From Moniliophthora roreri (Eukaryota; Basidiomycota; Agaricomycetes; Agaricales; Marasmiaceae): 64,000 nt of DNA. Under the pieces are notes generated by a model. It had not been told where the DNA came from, made no database searches, and worked only from the letters and a program-made list of their open reading frames with translations. Positions 35,416 through 47,604 of the stretch are shown here, piece after piece. The translations under genes and the position numbers were made by a program. The stretch lies in the NCBI GenBank assembly GCA_001466705.2, contig LATX02000184.1:496001-560000 (forward strand). The letters are read 5' to 3'. Position 1 is the first letter of the stretch, and each line of letters begins with the position of its first letter.

Positions 35416-36745
35416 TCATCGACGGGTTCTCTTGCTCCTCCGTTCCTCTGCAAGCTGTTTCATGCGACTTCGTTTTTGAGCTGAAGATATCTCTGTATAT
35501 TTCCGAGGACTAGCTAGAGGCGGTGTTGATGGTCCCGCTTGTGCTTCGTTCTCTTCCGCATCACTATCTCCGCCTTCCGATTGCGGATTGTTTGCTGTCA
35601 AGCTGGACCTGGAAATATTGCGTTAATTAATAAAAGAAAGCCAGTCATGGATTTACTTGTTGTCTTCGTCCTCTTCTTCATCATCATTGATGAAATCTTC
35701 ACTCCTCTCTTCTTCGCTTGTATCCTCAACACCGCGATGGCCTGAATCTATTGCGGCTGCGGCTTTTGCTGCCTCCAGAAGTTGATCCCATCTCTCCCTC
35801 TCCGTATATTGCACTTCCTCCACTTCGTCTCGCGGATGTACTGCCCGACATTCAGCACATTTTACAGTCTCATCTGCGCCAATCGAGATACCGGGCAGGC
35901 AATCATTACAGATGACATGTCCACAAGGAAGACTTGGTGATGGAAGGAATTGTTAGGATTGCCGCTCACTAGAGGAAAGTTTGGCATACCCCGAAGTTTT
36001 CTTGACCTGAAGCTTTTCCAAGCATATGACACAGTTCTCCCCATCGTCTGCCAATGTGTTAATATACACCAAATCAACAAAACGACGAAGAAGCTAATCA
36101 GCACAAGTCAGTGACCTGGTGAAGAACAACTCGAGGAATCTTACGCGAGTCCTGTTATGAGCTGTATCGTCCTCATCAAGCACGCTTTCATCGGGTCCAA
36201 CAAGGTTTTCAACCTCCCTTTGCATCTCTTTTCTTTTGAGCTATGAGAGTGTGGGAGCCAGATCAACGACGACCGTAAAGTAGCTGCTTACCCATGCGAT
36301 CTTCCTCTTGTCTTTCTCTCTTGCCTGATTAATATTCAGCGCCACCATATCGAACAAGATCAACCTTTCTGACCTCCTTTAGCTCCTTGATCTCTTTTTC
36401 AAGTCGCCCTATCTTTTTAATCGAAGACAAGCTAATGCCTCGCCCGTGATTTCCTCGATTTGTGGCTCGCGCCTCCCCACGATCGTCAAATTGTTTTTGT
36501 AGTCGTGAATTTTCCTCCTTCAGATATTTTAGTTTCTTCTTGAGATTCATTGCACTCTTCATTAATCCGCGAATCTGACCCTGTAGCAATTCATGAATAG
36601 AGCGCACTGATGTGACTTGTTTCTAGCAGACCTCGATATCCGATTCTTCATCACTTCTAGCGGCATGCGGTTCGACATCGGGGTCCGATTCTTTGTTTTC
36701 TTGAATTTTTCGTTTGCGTATCGCAGAACCTCGTGTTTCAGGCAT
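35416..36745 (-). CDS. RING-finger/coiled-coil protein, tandem copy 2 (in-frame stop near the 5' end)
   Basis: Paralogue of the adjacent downstream gene, in the same orientation, with 76 bp between them. It begins MPETRGSAIRKRKIQ (Met at 36745) and has an acidic HAARSDEESDIE. The frame then meets a TAG (CTA at 36623-36625) after 41 codons. The same frame continues with VRSIHELLQGQIRG, MKSAMNLKKKLKYLKEEN and LEKEIKELKEVRK. Later exons give AREKDKRKIAW, LLRRFVDLVYINTLADDGEN and a textbook RING, CVICLEKLQVKKTSG plus LPCGHVICNDCLPGIS and VKCAEC. The tail YTERERWDQLLEAAKAA, DSGHRGVEDTSEEERSEDFI matches copy 1. Either an unusual intron (for example 53 nt ending at that TAG) skips the stop, or translation starts at the later Met, or the gene is inactive. 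The stop is TGA at 35416-35418. Confidence 0.65.
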
Positions 36746-36967
36746 CGAGAAAGCGGTGGTTTGAGACAGAAGCGCTCAGTCAGGAGCTCAACCGAATGGG
36801 GGGTGTGACATTCTTGACGCGCCTGTCACGTTTGTTGAACCTGAAAACCTGAGCCTCGAGTTCACTGTTGCCCACGACGTCGACTGCATGCTTGATTGAT
36901 ATTCACACTGATATTTCCTCAATCTCTTACTCCACTTTCTTTTATTCTTTGAACCATTTCGACAATC

Positions 36968-39900
36968 ATGGCCCTCAGCACTTCACCTCGCAAAGCATTT
37001 CCTATAGCCACCGGCAGCGAAATCAGACCCAGGCCAGAGCATTCAGGTCTCAATACCACCAAGCGCGTCTTCTTTTGTGGAGTTGTTGTAGAAGGCTCTG
37101 AGAACCAAAAACCTCTTCCAGAAGGTTCGGAAAATGCCCGTGTAGCTTCAAGAGTTACTTGACGCAAATACTTCCACAGAAATTCAGGAGCTGGTCCTAT
37201 CTCTTGGTGAAGTACTGGAAGGAGAAGAATCAGAAAATGGTATGCTTTCATCGAGATCTGACAATGGTGCATCACAGTCTGTGAGTATTATACAGTTTCT
37301 ACGCTCTATCTGGACCCCCAATTTCGTTTGACGAAATCGCACCTCTCATTTGGTTAATCCTCGAAAATTTTGCAGGATCAACCAACAACCAGGAAAAGGG
37401 CACTTACGGACTCCTCGGCTCTCTCATCGGCGATAAACGAGCTGGTGGCCACTGAACGGTCCTACGTCAAACGATTACAGGTCCTCAAGAGGGATTACGC
37501 CGACCCTTTACGGAACTTTGCTCGTAGCAAGAGCACTGCTATTTTACCCAAATATGAGGCCAAAACGCTATTCGGTAACATCGACAATCTCCTCCCGGTT
37601 AACGAAGCATTCTTGACCGACCTGGAGAAGATGATTGCTCCCAACGGAAGCAAAACCGTTGGTGGTATAGGTGATGTTGCTTTACGACACTTCAAGGATT
37701 TGCGTGGTTTTGAGCAGTACAAGGGTTATTATGTGAAGAGAGAGGAGGCTCAGCTGATATTTGAGCGAGAGGTGTCAAAGAAATCTTCTTTTGCGGCTTA
37801 CATCGATGTGCGTTCGTGTACTGTGGTTTGATTCCTTTTCTAACACCTTGCTCTACAGCGCATTAAATATCAATCCGCAGACATGAAAAATCGCATCGGG
37901 TTGCGCGAACTTCTAATGGACCCAGTTCAGCGTATACCGCGGTATACCCTACTCTTCCGTTTGATGATCAAGCACATGGCCCAGGAGGATCCCCAGCGCG
38001 CCAAACTGGTGGAAGCGGATGAAATCGCAAGCAAGATTGCTCTTGCGGAGGCAGATGAGCAGACACAACGCGCTGCTATTTTCTACTGTCTCAGTGCAAC
38101 CATTGAAGGCTTTCCACCCGACCTCTTTTCTAACCAACGTCGATTCATTGATTGTATCGATGTTGAAGAACTTCCGGTGGATGCACCACTCTCTTCAGCG
38201 GCGTCCGCATCTAGCTCAAATCTGAGCCCTTTACACTGCAGCCTTTTCCTATTTGATGACAAGATGCTACTAGTCAAACGACCTGGGAACGGAGAGAAAG
38301 GCGGGCGTTCGCTTTCTGGCCTAGATGAACTTGACAAGTTCACAAAAGCTGGAATGCTCCCTAACGGAAAGAAAAAGAGCGGAATGGCCTGCAAGGGCGT
38401 ATTTGACATCACGGATGTTGTCGCCACCGATGTTGGTTCTGGAGGTAATTCGATACTTCAACTTCCAACTATTTCCCAAAAAGGGCTAATAGCTTGTTCG
38501 TAGATTTCCATCTCTATCTCGAGAATCCGCCACAAGACGTTGGTGATAGATGGTCTGGGCGGCCCTTCCGAGCGCTGTCAGTAGTGCATCCTCCAGCACC
38601 TCCGAATTTGGACCCAACACAATCTGAGGTCGACAAACAACGTTTCCTGGAGAATCTGTGGAAAGTTCAGGCCAATTATAGAGCGAGAGCCGGCCAGTCC
38701 GTAGTCTTGCGTGCGCAAGATGTAGAGGTAGAATCTAAAGGAGGGAAGGTTACCATAGGGAGAACATACTACAACGTTTATCAACGGACTGCTTTCCTTC
38801 AGGAACTAAAAAAGGTTTTGTCCATGGTTACTTCAGACCCAAACAGAGCTGACTTTGAAAAATCACAGACCAAGATCGTCGTTCATGTTGATGCAGACGG
38901 GTTAGCAGACGATATTCCGTTCGGCATTGCCTCGGCACCCTTCGTGGTGATAAGACTGCAGCCCTTGGCGGGTGGCGTTTGTCGATACGAAGTCACCTCC
39001 AGTGACCCCTCGGATCCTGGGGAGAAGGACATAGTTCAGACAGCACGAGTCCCATCACGAGTTGTCCTCACAAGTTGGTATCTTTCTAGTTTGATATATC
39101 CGTAATAACTCATATCTTCTCCCCAGTCCACCAGTTTGGATTATTTCAGTTCCGGACAGGCAAAAACTCGAGGCCACCGACCCCGACTGCGAAGTCTAAA
39201 GCATCAATATTTGGATTGGATGCAATTTCACGGACACTATTTCCTTCAACCCGGAGTGGTACTTCAATGGGCGACTTCTTTACCGGATCAATCAACAGCC
39301 ACCGGCGGACTAAGTCAACTACAAGTAGATCATCTACATACACTTCTACAGCAGACAGTAGCTTCAAATTCTCGCACAGGTCAAATTCCACGGCTGCGAC
39401 GACTGTGTCTGGACACGATGATGAATCCTTCGGGTCATCGCCTTCACGTTCTTCTAAGAAGCGAAAACAGCGAGGCAGATCCCCAGAAGCATCTGACAAG
39501 GAAGGCACCTTCGTCAGCAGTCTCTCTAGGTCTTTCTCGAGGTCAAGATCGGCGTCGTGTGATAGAGCCTCCGACTGGACCGATACTGAGGGAGAGGACG
39601 AGTTCACCTTCGAGGAGAAGGAGCTGAATACCTCTGATCGTGATCTGGCTCTGCAGCTGGAACTTGCCCGGCGGAATAGCAAGAACCAGAACGATAGGCA
39701 GTATCCTACATATTCTCAACCACCGGAAGATGCGCCGATATATGAAGGCAGGTTCTTACACTACTTTGTTTGCCTTGTACTAACCAAGATCCCAGAGGAA
39801 CCTCCGTTGCCAATGCGACCTGCTTCGAGAGCTTCGACATCGAGAGATTCCAACAGTCAATGTACGATAACCGGAGATACCTTACAATCGCCTGCGCCTC

Positions 39901-41421
39901 AACGAAGACGCTCCTTGTCACGCGGTTCTTCGTACGACCGACGACCATTAGGTCCCCGGGCGCCTTCTCCGATACCACCTTCTCCCAGCCCACGTCCACT
40001 GTCACCTGCAGAACTCCGTTCAATGGATGAAGATCTTGCATCCGTCCTCGAGTCAATGCCTCAAACCCCAGCATCGTCCTCACGTCCCACCAATATCCCC
40101 AGAAGTAAACGTCAGTCCTTCCATCCTCTAGCAAATGGCGACCACACTCCAAGAGGTCCAGGCGCCAGTACCTCCACCACGATTGAGCCCTTGTCTATTA
40201 AGAAGAAGACCTCAGTGCGTAGCGGAACGGATGCTGACTCACCTGCTCCACGTCGGAGCGGCCGTACCTCTTTGTCTAGGGCGCCTAGTAAAAGAAACTC
40301 GCCTAGACGTGTTTCTCCCCAGGTTAAGTTGGCCAAGATTGCGGGAACATCTGTCGCAACAGCACAGGTCCTTAGTGAAGTTGAGAACATACTTCATTTA
40401 GCTCAAGCCACGAAGGAAGACGTAGGCCTATCCCCTTTATTTCGACACTGTATATGCTCACCTTGATCAATAGGTTGAATCAGGACATCGTGCCATCAAG
40501 CGCCTTAAGGTGGAGATAGAGAAGCAGGGAAGTTCGGCTGCACACATGGACGATGAGCCGATTTCGAGACCTTCGTCTCCGATCAAGGGTTTGCGTACTC
40601 CTCAGAGAGTTCCCCCGCCGTTGGTTAGTTCTTTCTGTTGATAAATCGGGCAATGTTCTGACACTCCACATAGACCAAAGCCGCGCAAGAGCGCCTCGAT
40701 GAGATGCAACGGATGATAGGTCAACGGCATGGTGAACTCACTCCTCGAAACCGTGCTCCCGGTCCCTTTGGAACCCCCTTGCGTACTCACAGTTCAATGG
40801 ATTCCCCAACTTTGGCTTCTTCTGCACCTTTAAACGGCGCTGGACTGGGAAGCTTGGCCTCCGATGCTGATGCAAGCCTGGTGAAGGCTCTGACAACTCT
40901 TGAGTCTCTTCAGGCTTCCACAAGAGAGGTGTCGCAGCAGCTGAAGGAGGTATGTCGGAACCATCCAATGTACGGTAACACATTCTGACTTAAAGGAAGC
41001 GAACGAACGACCTGGAGCGTAAGAACATCGAGTTACAGAATGCCAAAAGACAGCTGGAGGTGATGAAGAGTCTTTTGGAGGAGACAACGAAGGAGAAAGA
41101 AATCATGTACGAGGTTTGTATGATGCCGGTTTTCCGTAAAGCCATCAACTCAGGGTATCTGTTTCAGGCTTTCAACGAGGAACTGGATGGCATGTACAAC
41201 GATATTAATCTTCCTGATAACGAAGCATGGTCGGCACTGACGAACGATCTACGAGAAGCAAAGGCTGCTAGAAACGAATTATCGAAAGAGAATTCGTGCG
41301 TGCATATACTCATGTCAGAGGGACAGCCACTGATAAACATCGCAGAGAATTCAAAAGACGTTTAGCAGAGATAGAGCTGCAGCTTGAGGAATGTCAGCAG
41401 GAAAACTGTCGGACGGGTTAA
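36968..41421 (+). CDS. Dbl-family Rho guanine nucleotide exchange factor (DH domain, coiled-coil C-terminus)
   Basis: Activates a Rho/Cdc42-type GTPase by nucleotide exchange. The start is MALSTSPRKAFPIATGSEIR. The DH domain begins with AINELVATERSYVKRLQVLK and contains AFLTDLEKMIAP and MDPVQRIPRYTLLFRLMI, the conserved third DH block. A PH-like region follows (LSPLHCSLFLFDDKMLLVKR, GVFDITDVVATDVGSG, DFHLYLENPPQ). The second half is Ser/Arg-rich (FSRSRSASCD, PSPRPLSPAELRSM). Near the end lie coiled coils: DLERKNIELQNAKRQLEVMK, EELDGMYNDI and EFKRRLAEIELQLEECQQEN. The stop is TAA 41419-41421. About ten introns are needed; the acceptor near 40999 must be the inner AG to keep the coiled-coil frame. 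The target GTPase cannot be read from sequence. It diverges from RING copy 2 over about 220 bp. Confidence 0.85.
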
Positions 41422-41646
41422 TACCAATCATAGACTTTTTCATAGGGCATTTATGATTTATGAAGGACTTGCTGCATATTGCATATGTATCGTGCCGATC
41501 TACTGACCTTTTTCGTTATTTTCATGCATCTGTACTTGAGTATTGTACTGTATCGACTCTGATCCATGGCCCATATTTGACCTGTTGTATCTGTGACCTT
41601 TGTGAAAAAGTGGATGTTGTCACAGGTCACTCCGTTACTCTTTCTC

Positions 41647-43747
41647 ATGGAGGCGTTTCTGGCGCGACAGCAGAATGACCGCCCCTCAACACCCCCAAGT
41701 AGTCGTACCTCGACAGCACAAGGTAAGAAACGGGGCAGAAAGGATCACGGAGAGCCGGCAGATGTAGGCGTCGTAAAAAACCAGGAGAAGAAGAAGCGAC
41801 GAGTAAACGATACGTCTGCGACGTCTGAGTCGAAGAAAAAGGGCAAGGCGAAGCAGCACCATACACAGATTCCTGATGCTCACGATCCGGAGGATAACGT
41901 GCATGCAGGAGGATCCCAGGAGGAGGAGTCCGCGCGATTCTTGCGAACCGTCGTCGAGGCGGCCTTTATTACCGCTGGAAATACTGTGACACCAGAGAAT
42001 CAGCAATGGGCACCTTCCGAGCAAGCATGGTCTGGCACTCCCGGGCCTCCAATCCCAGTGACAGTGGGCTCTTCTACTGCTGGCCTTCCTCTCCTCACGA
42101 ATGACATGTCGAACGAATCCGTCCTTCGTGCTATACAAGAACTCGACGTGAACAAGATCACCGAAGTACTTAAAGCTTTAAGCGATGCCCAAAATACTTC
42201 TTCAGAGTCCGATAATGCCTTTCCTTTCATGAACGCGCCACTGAATCCAGCAATCCTCGCATCACTTGTACCACCGCCCCTAGGTCAGCGGCCGGTCTCG
42301 GCTGGGAAAATTCTTGGAAAAAAGACGTCGAAGCAAACCCCCCAGGCTCCAGAACCAAATGCCACGCCGAACTTTCCTACTCCAAATGCAGAGGATGCAT
42401 ATATATTGGCTAATAAATGGTTGAGCGCGAAGAAATTGGATGATCTTGCTCTGACGAGAGGTATGCGGCCAATCTCAGCGCGAATATCTTCTTAATCTAA
42501 CTTGGGATCTAGGGCTTGTGTACAAGAAGGGAAAATTCTCTAACATCGAGGATCAGCAATTGGATAGTGCCATTGAACATTATCGTATAGTACGTCTCCA
42601 GTTTTTCGTACCTTCAGTGTTTACATTCGAGGTGCAGGCGAAAGGGCTATCAAACGATCAGCTTCTAGACCTCATCTTTTCGAAGGAGGACAAATCGAGG
42701 GATAATGGTTTTTGGTCAGAAATTAGTACGTTACAGGCACCCCACCGCCGTGCATTCTTTGACTTGTCCTTCAGCCGCTGCTGTCCCTTTAAGGCCGATC
42801 ATATCTGTTTATCACCATGTGCGTAGAAAGTGGAATCCAATGTCCACACAAGGAAAATGGACGCTGGAAGAGGACGATAGGCTACGCCAGTACGCAAAAA
42901 ATCTTTCCCTTTACGCTCGTACTGACTTGGAAATGAAGAGCCGTTGCGACTGTGGGTCAGTCATGGGAGAAAGTCAGTTTGATTGTCGGCCGAAGGGCAC
43001 CAGACTGTCGGGATCGCTGGCGCAACCATGTTCACGACCGGAACGACAATCGCGTTATAGGTAAGGCATCATACATCTGGTGTTTATTCGAATCGACCCA
43101 TCACTTGCCTCCTTTAGGAAAATGGACAAAGGAGGAAGAGGATAAGCTGATTCAGATCGTCGAGGAAATGACCGTCAAGAAGGGAAGAACATTGGATGAT
43201 GAGGTGTTTTGGGGTACAGTCAGTGATCTCATGGGAAATACACGCAACAGGCAGCAATGCCGAATCAAATGGTGTGTTGCCTCCCACTATCTATCATGCC
43301 CCTAACCTCCTCCTTCAGGACCGACTGTCTGAGCAAGATCGTTAAAAAAGAGGGTGCGAACCCCAGATGGAATAATCAAGATGCATATATTCTAGTTCAC
43401 AAGTAGGTCGCCGCCATTCAAGCTTCCATAGTTTCGATTTCACATATGTACAGACTAGATTCGTTGAATGTCCGGGATGACAGCGAAATTGATTGGAAGA
43501 CATTGGGTGATGAGGATTGGAACCATTGGTCCGCCCACGTATTGCAGAGGCGCTGGTTCACAATGAAGAAGAGCATCAAGGGACATGAGGACATGTCTTT
43601 CAGAGGTACGAATGAGACGCTATGCCCTTTGCAACCGCTGACATAGCTTCAGACATAATGGAAATATTGAAGGCAAAGAAGACAACCTTTGAGGTAATAC
43701 CAAAGCGGAAGGCGAAGAAGGGGTCTACTGAGACGGCCGAAAACTGA
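41647..43747 (+). CDS. Reb1/TTF1-like Myb-domain DNA-binding protein
   Basis: Resembles fungal Reb1 and animal TTF1, which bind rDNA terminators, stop RNA polymerase I and block replication forks. The N-terminal 150 residues are Lys/Arg-rich with nuclear localisation signals (GKKRGRKDHGEPADVG, NQEKKKRRVN). The region before the Myb repeats reads LVYKKGKFSNIEDQQLDSAI and then IISVYHHVRRKWNPMSTQGK, as in the Reb1/TTF1 linker. Myb/SANT repeats follow: GKWTLEEDDRLRQ, VGQSWEKVSLIVGRRAPDCR with DRWRNHV, GKWTKEEEDKLIQIVEEM, and GNTRNRQQCRIKW. A last SANT-like unit is IDWKTLGDEDWNHWSAHVLQ with RRWFTMKKSI. Seven or so short introns interrupt the DNA-binding part. The stop is TGA 43745-43747. The start (MEAFLARQQNDRPSTPP) is the first Met leading into the basic region. 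Confidence 0.8.
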
Positions 43748-43954
43748 AGTCGACGGATATTTTATGCTCTTTTGGGGCTATAATTGTGAGACCACTCATT
43801 ATGTGGTTGCACGTATGTCTCATATGCACGTTGCACAGTTCATTATGTTATGGTAGCTTCTAAGTCGTGGTTAACATGAGGTCTTCGAAACGACCACTTA
43901 TTACGCTGCTTACAGGGTGATCACCATCCTCTTTCTCCCCCTCTTCCTGTCTAT

Positions 43955-46900
43955 ATGTCTGGAAAAGGACTTTTGCGAAAGAACCTTCGCTCATCGGACA
44001 CATCATTTCCAGGACTTATATCACTTCTGGTTTCTTCGCTCATCCTTTCAGCAGCTATTACATTCTATGGTTTCTCCAATCATTCCGCAGGAACGATCAG
44101 CATTCCAGTGAACGCTCAAGACATTCTTGAGAAATGCAAATCTATTCAAAGCCACGCAGGTCCCTCCCCAGACTTCTTCGCTCGCATTTCGTCGGAAAGA
44201 TTTGACCATCACCACAAGAACGCAACCCTGATTTCCAATGCCACAATCTTCACAGGCGCGAAGAATGGGACTGAGGTGGTGAAGGGCAACATCTTGATCT
44301 TCAAGGGTATCGTACGAGCATTGGGAGAAGATATTCCTGTGGACGATTATGAGCACCTAAAAGTCGTGGATGCAAAGGGAGCCTGGGTGACGCCTGGATT
44401 AGGTGCGCACATTTAATGTGAGGTTTCCAGGGTTTGATCGTGTCTAACTGCGTCGCAGTCAATATTTATTCACACCAAGGTGTCTTGAGCAGCCCAGTCA
44501 CCTATGGTATTACGTTTCCATGTCTTCCAAACGTGAACCAGCTATTCATCCCCGACAGGCGCAAACGAGCTGGATTCTTCAAATGGTCCAGTCACACCAT
44601 GGCTTCGCAGCATTGACGGCTTTCATGCTTATGACGAGAGAACTCGACTGGCCGTCGCTCGCGGCATCACCTCTGTTCAAGCGTACGCTGGAAGAGCAAA
44701 TAACATTGGTATGTCCGAGTCTGGCAGCAATCCTTGTCTGACGTATTGTAGGTGCTCAGGCGTTCGTGATGAAGCTGCGCAAAACTCCGGACGGGTCTCC
44801 TTCTTCAATGATTCTCGAACCTCCTACTGATATCACAGGAAACCGATCGGATTCCTCTCATTGGCGCCATTTGGCGTAAGTAGTTCCTTGGTTTCTTCAA
44901 AGTATGTTCACATCGACGGTCCTCGTCTAGACAATCATGTGGTGAGGCCACTCGCCGCCACGGTAACCGTATGGACGGTGTATGGGCTCTGCGCTCAGCC
45001 TACGCTGAAGCTAGGAATATCATGAACCTCCAAGACTCGTTCTGTGCAAAAGCAGAAGCAGGACTCTGGAACTCTTTGACATCCGATTTTCCGGAGAGTC
45101 TAAAGTGGGAAATGCTTGTCGACGTTCTTCGGGGTAAAGTTAAAGTTAGTATACTGTATACTCCTTGAAGAAAATGTTTGACGTGTATCCAGGTCTCAAG
45201 TATTTGCTCTGAAGTATAGGCTTGTTCTCGATCGAAGACCGTCGAAGCTGACAATGAAATAACTAGGCCGTGGACCTAGCCAACATGATACGAGTGAGTA
45301 TAGGGTCTATGGGCCAGCTTTTCTGTGTCAATCATCATCTCTTCCAGGTTTCGAAGGAGTTCGGATTCCCGGTGACGTCTTTCCTGCTCGCGGCTGAGGC
45401 ATGGATCGTCCCAGGGCTGATCAAGAACGGGTAAGAAATCCTTTTGAACTAGAGGCAAACGTCGCTCAAGAATAAGCAGGCTGGACCGTCCTACCGTTGG
45501 CTTGACAGCCACCAACTATGGGGAAGTACAATGCAGTTCTTAAGCGTAGAACGCCTCCTCATTCATCAAATAGCTTTAATCGGGAAAGTTATCAAGGTTC
45601 ACCCTTTGCGCCTCGTGTGTTGCACGATCATAATGTTTCGGTGATCATGATGGTTTGCAGGGTTTAATTCATGAGGCAAATAACGACTAACCCAGACCCC
45701 CCTCCTACGCAGTCCGACGAGACATTCATGTCGTCCAATTACATCCTCGACGAAGCTCGCAAAGCATATCACTTCGGACTGCCAGAGAGCGCTGCGCTCG
45801 CCTCTGTAACCTCTGCACCTGCAATCGCACTTGGACTCTCCCATCGTATCGGGATACTGCGTAAAGGATCAGATGCTGACCTTGTGATCTGGGATTCACA
45901 CCCGCTTCACATGGGTGCCACGCCATTGCAGGTTTGGATAGACGGTACACTTCAAAATCAGCAGCAGAAGAACTTCAACTCGACGATTCAGAGACTCAAG
46001 GAAGGGCATGCTTGGAGAAAGACACCCATCCAGCCAAACTATGACATGGAGCGCAAGTCGGCTATAAAGAACGAAGGAAGGCCATTTCCAAGCCACATAA
46101 TCAAGGGCAAGGTCGTTTTCATGAACGTAAAGGAAGTATGGAATCGAAAAAGGGGAGGTTATATCGAGGAATTGTTCCCTGCGGGACAACGCGGACTTTG
46201 TGTCGTCGTGGTCGAGAAAGGGAAGATCACTTGCCTCGGTGAAGGCAAAGAATGCTCTTCAGCCGCCGAAGATGCCCAAACAACTATCGACCTTGATGGG
46301 GGGTCTATCTCTCCCGGATTGTTGACCTTTGGTTCGCGGCTTGGACTGGAAGAGATGGCGTCCGAACCATCGACTGGAGATGGAATGCCTTACAATGCAT
46401 TTGCCGCGGATGTTCCTCGTATCCTCCAAGATGTAGGTGGTCTTGTAAAAGCGTCGGACGCTCTGATGTTTGGTACTCTTCATGCTAGGTGAGTAATAAT
46501 CAAGCTGCGACTGCAACTATACTCATGAACTGGCCATTGACAGAAGGGCTTATATCTCGGGTGTGACATTCGCAGCTTCCTGTTTAATGTATCCGCTACA
46601 CGCTCGTGAAGGGGATGATGCGATCATCTGGGGACTCTCAACGGCATTTAGAACCGGTGCAAACCATGCTTTCGACCGAGGTGCTATCGTGCAGGACGTG
46701 GTGGCTTTGAATATTCGGATCACCCGACCTTCACCATTTGGTCTGAATGCTGGTCGAGGAATCAGTGTCAGCGAGCAGATCGCGGGCATCAGGCGACTAC
46801 TATACGGCTGGGAAGGTACCCAGTCTGATACTGGTAAATGGTTCCGCGCAGCAGCAGAGGTTGGTTTTCATGGAGATTTTCACGATTTTTGTTCGGCTGA

Positions 46901-47604
46901 CAGGAAGGTCAGGGACGCATTCCTCTCGTTATTGAGGTGCACAATGTCGACATTATGGCCTCTCTGTTGATCATGAAAGCAGAAGTCGATGAAAGGATAG
47001 GCGGAGAGATGAGAATGGTGTTCGTCGGTGCTTCTGAAGCACATCTATTGGCGAAAGAAATCAGTGCGTATTCTGTGAACGGGATGTCTGACTTGACTCA
47101 CAATCCATAGGCAACGCGAACGTTGGTGTAATCCTGACTAGCATTACCCCGGATTTCCTGCCTTGGGACGCAAGAAGGATGTGAGTGAAGCATCCGCTGC
47201 TCTCCTTCACAAACTGACGTGATGAAAGGATCCCCGGTCCACCATTGACCAATCATACCATCTTGGGCATTCTTCTAAAGCACGATGTAGCAGTGGGCAT
47301 TGGAGTGGAACACCCTCAATTTGCCCAAGATACGAAATTCCATCTCTCCCAGGTAGATATGTTGCCCACTTGGGTATAATGCTCGATCTCATGGGTTTGA
47401 TAGATTTCGGAGATAGAGGCACAGCTTGATAGAGAAACGACTTATGGGCTTGCATCAACAACGCTGGAGAAGCTGCTGGGAGTTAAAGGTTTGGATGAAG
47501 AGACGGGGGATCTAGTTGCCTTCCATCAGGGCAGCGTGTTTGATTCGGGAAGTAAACCTGTTGCAGTGATATCCCCTCTACGGGCCACCGTAGATGTATT
47601 TTGA
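43955..47604 (+). CDS. Large membrane-anchored amidohydrolase-like protein with degenerate active site
   Basis: Related to the metal-dependent hydrolase (amidohydrolase) superfamily, of the type often labelled CE9-like in fungal genomes. A single N-terminal membrane segment (PGLISLLVSSLILSAAITFY) after basic residues suggests a type II membrane protein. Module one: NATLISNATIFTGAKNGTEV, WVTPGLVNIYSHQGV, SIDGFHAYDERTRLAVARGI, MDGVWALRSAYAEAR, AVDLANMIRVSKEFGF, GLPESAALASVTSAPAIALG and KGSDADLVIWDSHPLHMG. Module two repeats the pattern (GKVVFMNVKEVWNRK, GGSISPGLLTFGSRLGLEEM, PSPFGLNAGRGISVSEQI) and ends VGVILTSITPDFLPWDARR. Metal ligands look lost: the usual D-x-H-x-H after PGLV is N-I-Y-S-H, and the expected His in the SICSE and FLLAAEAW segments are absent. 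There are about fifteen exons, one of only 21 nt (45193-45213). The stop is TGA 47602-47604. Substrate unknown. Confidence 0.78.

Noticed and set aside
39146..39682. 178-codon minus-strand frame within the first RhoGEF
   Set aside because: Reverse shadow of a Ser/Arg-rich coding stretch, which is often open on the opposite strand.
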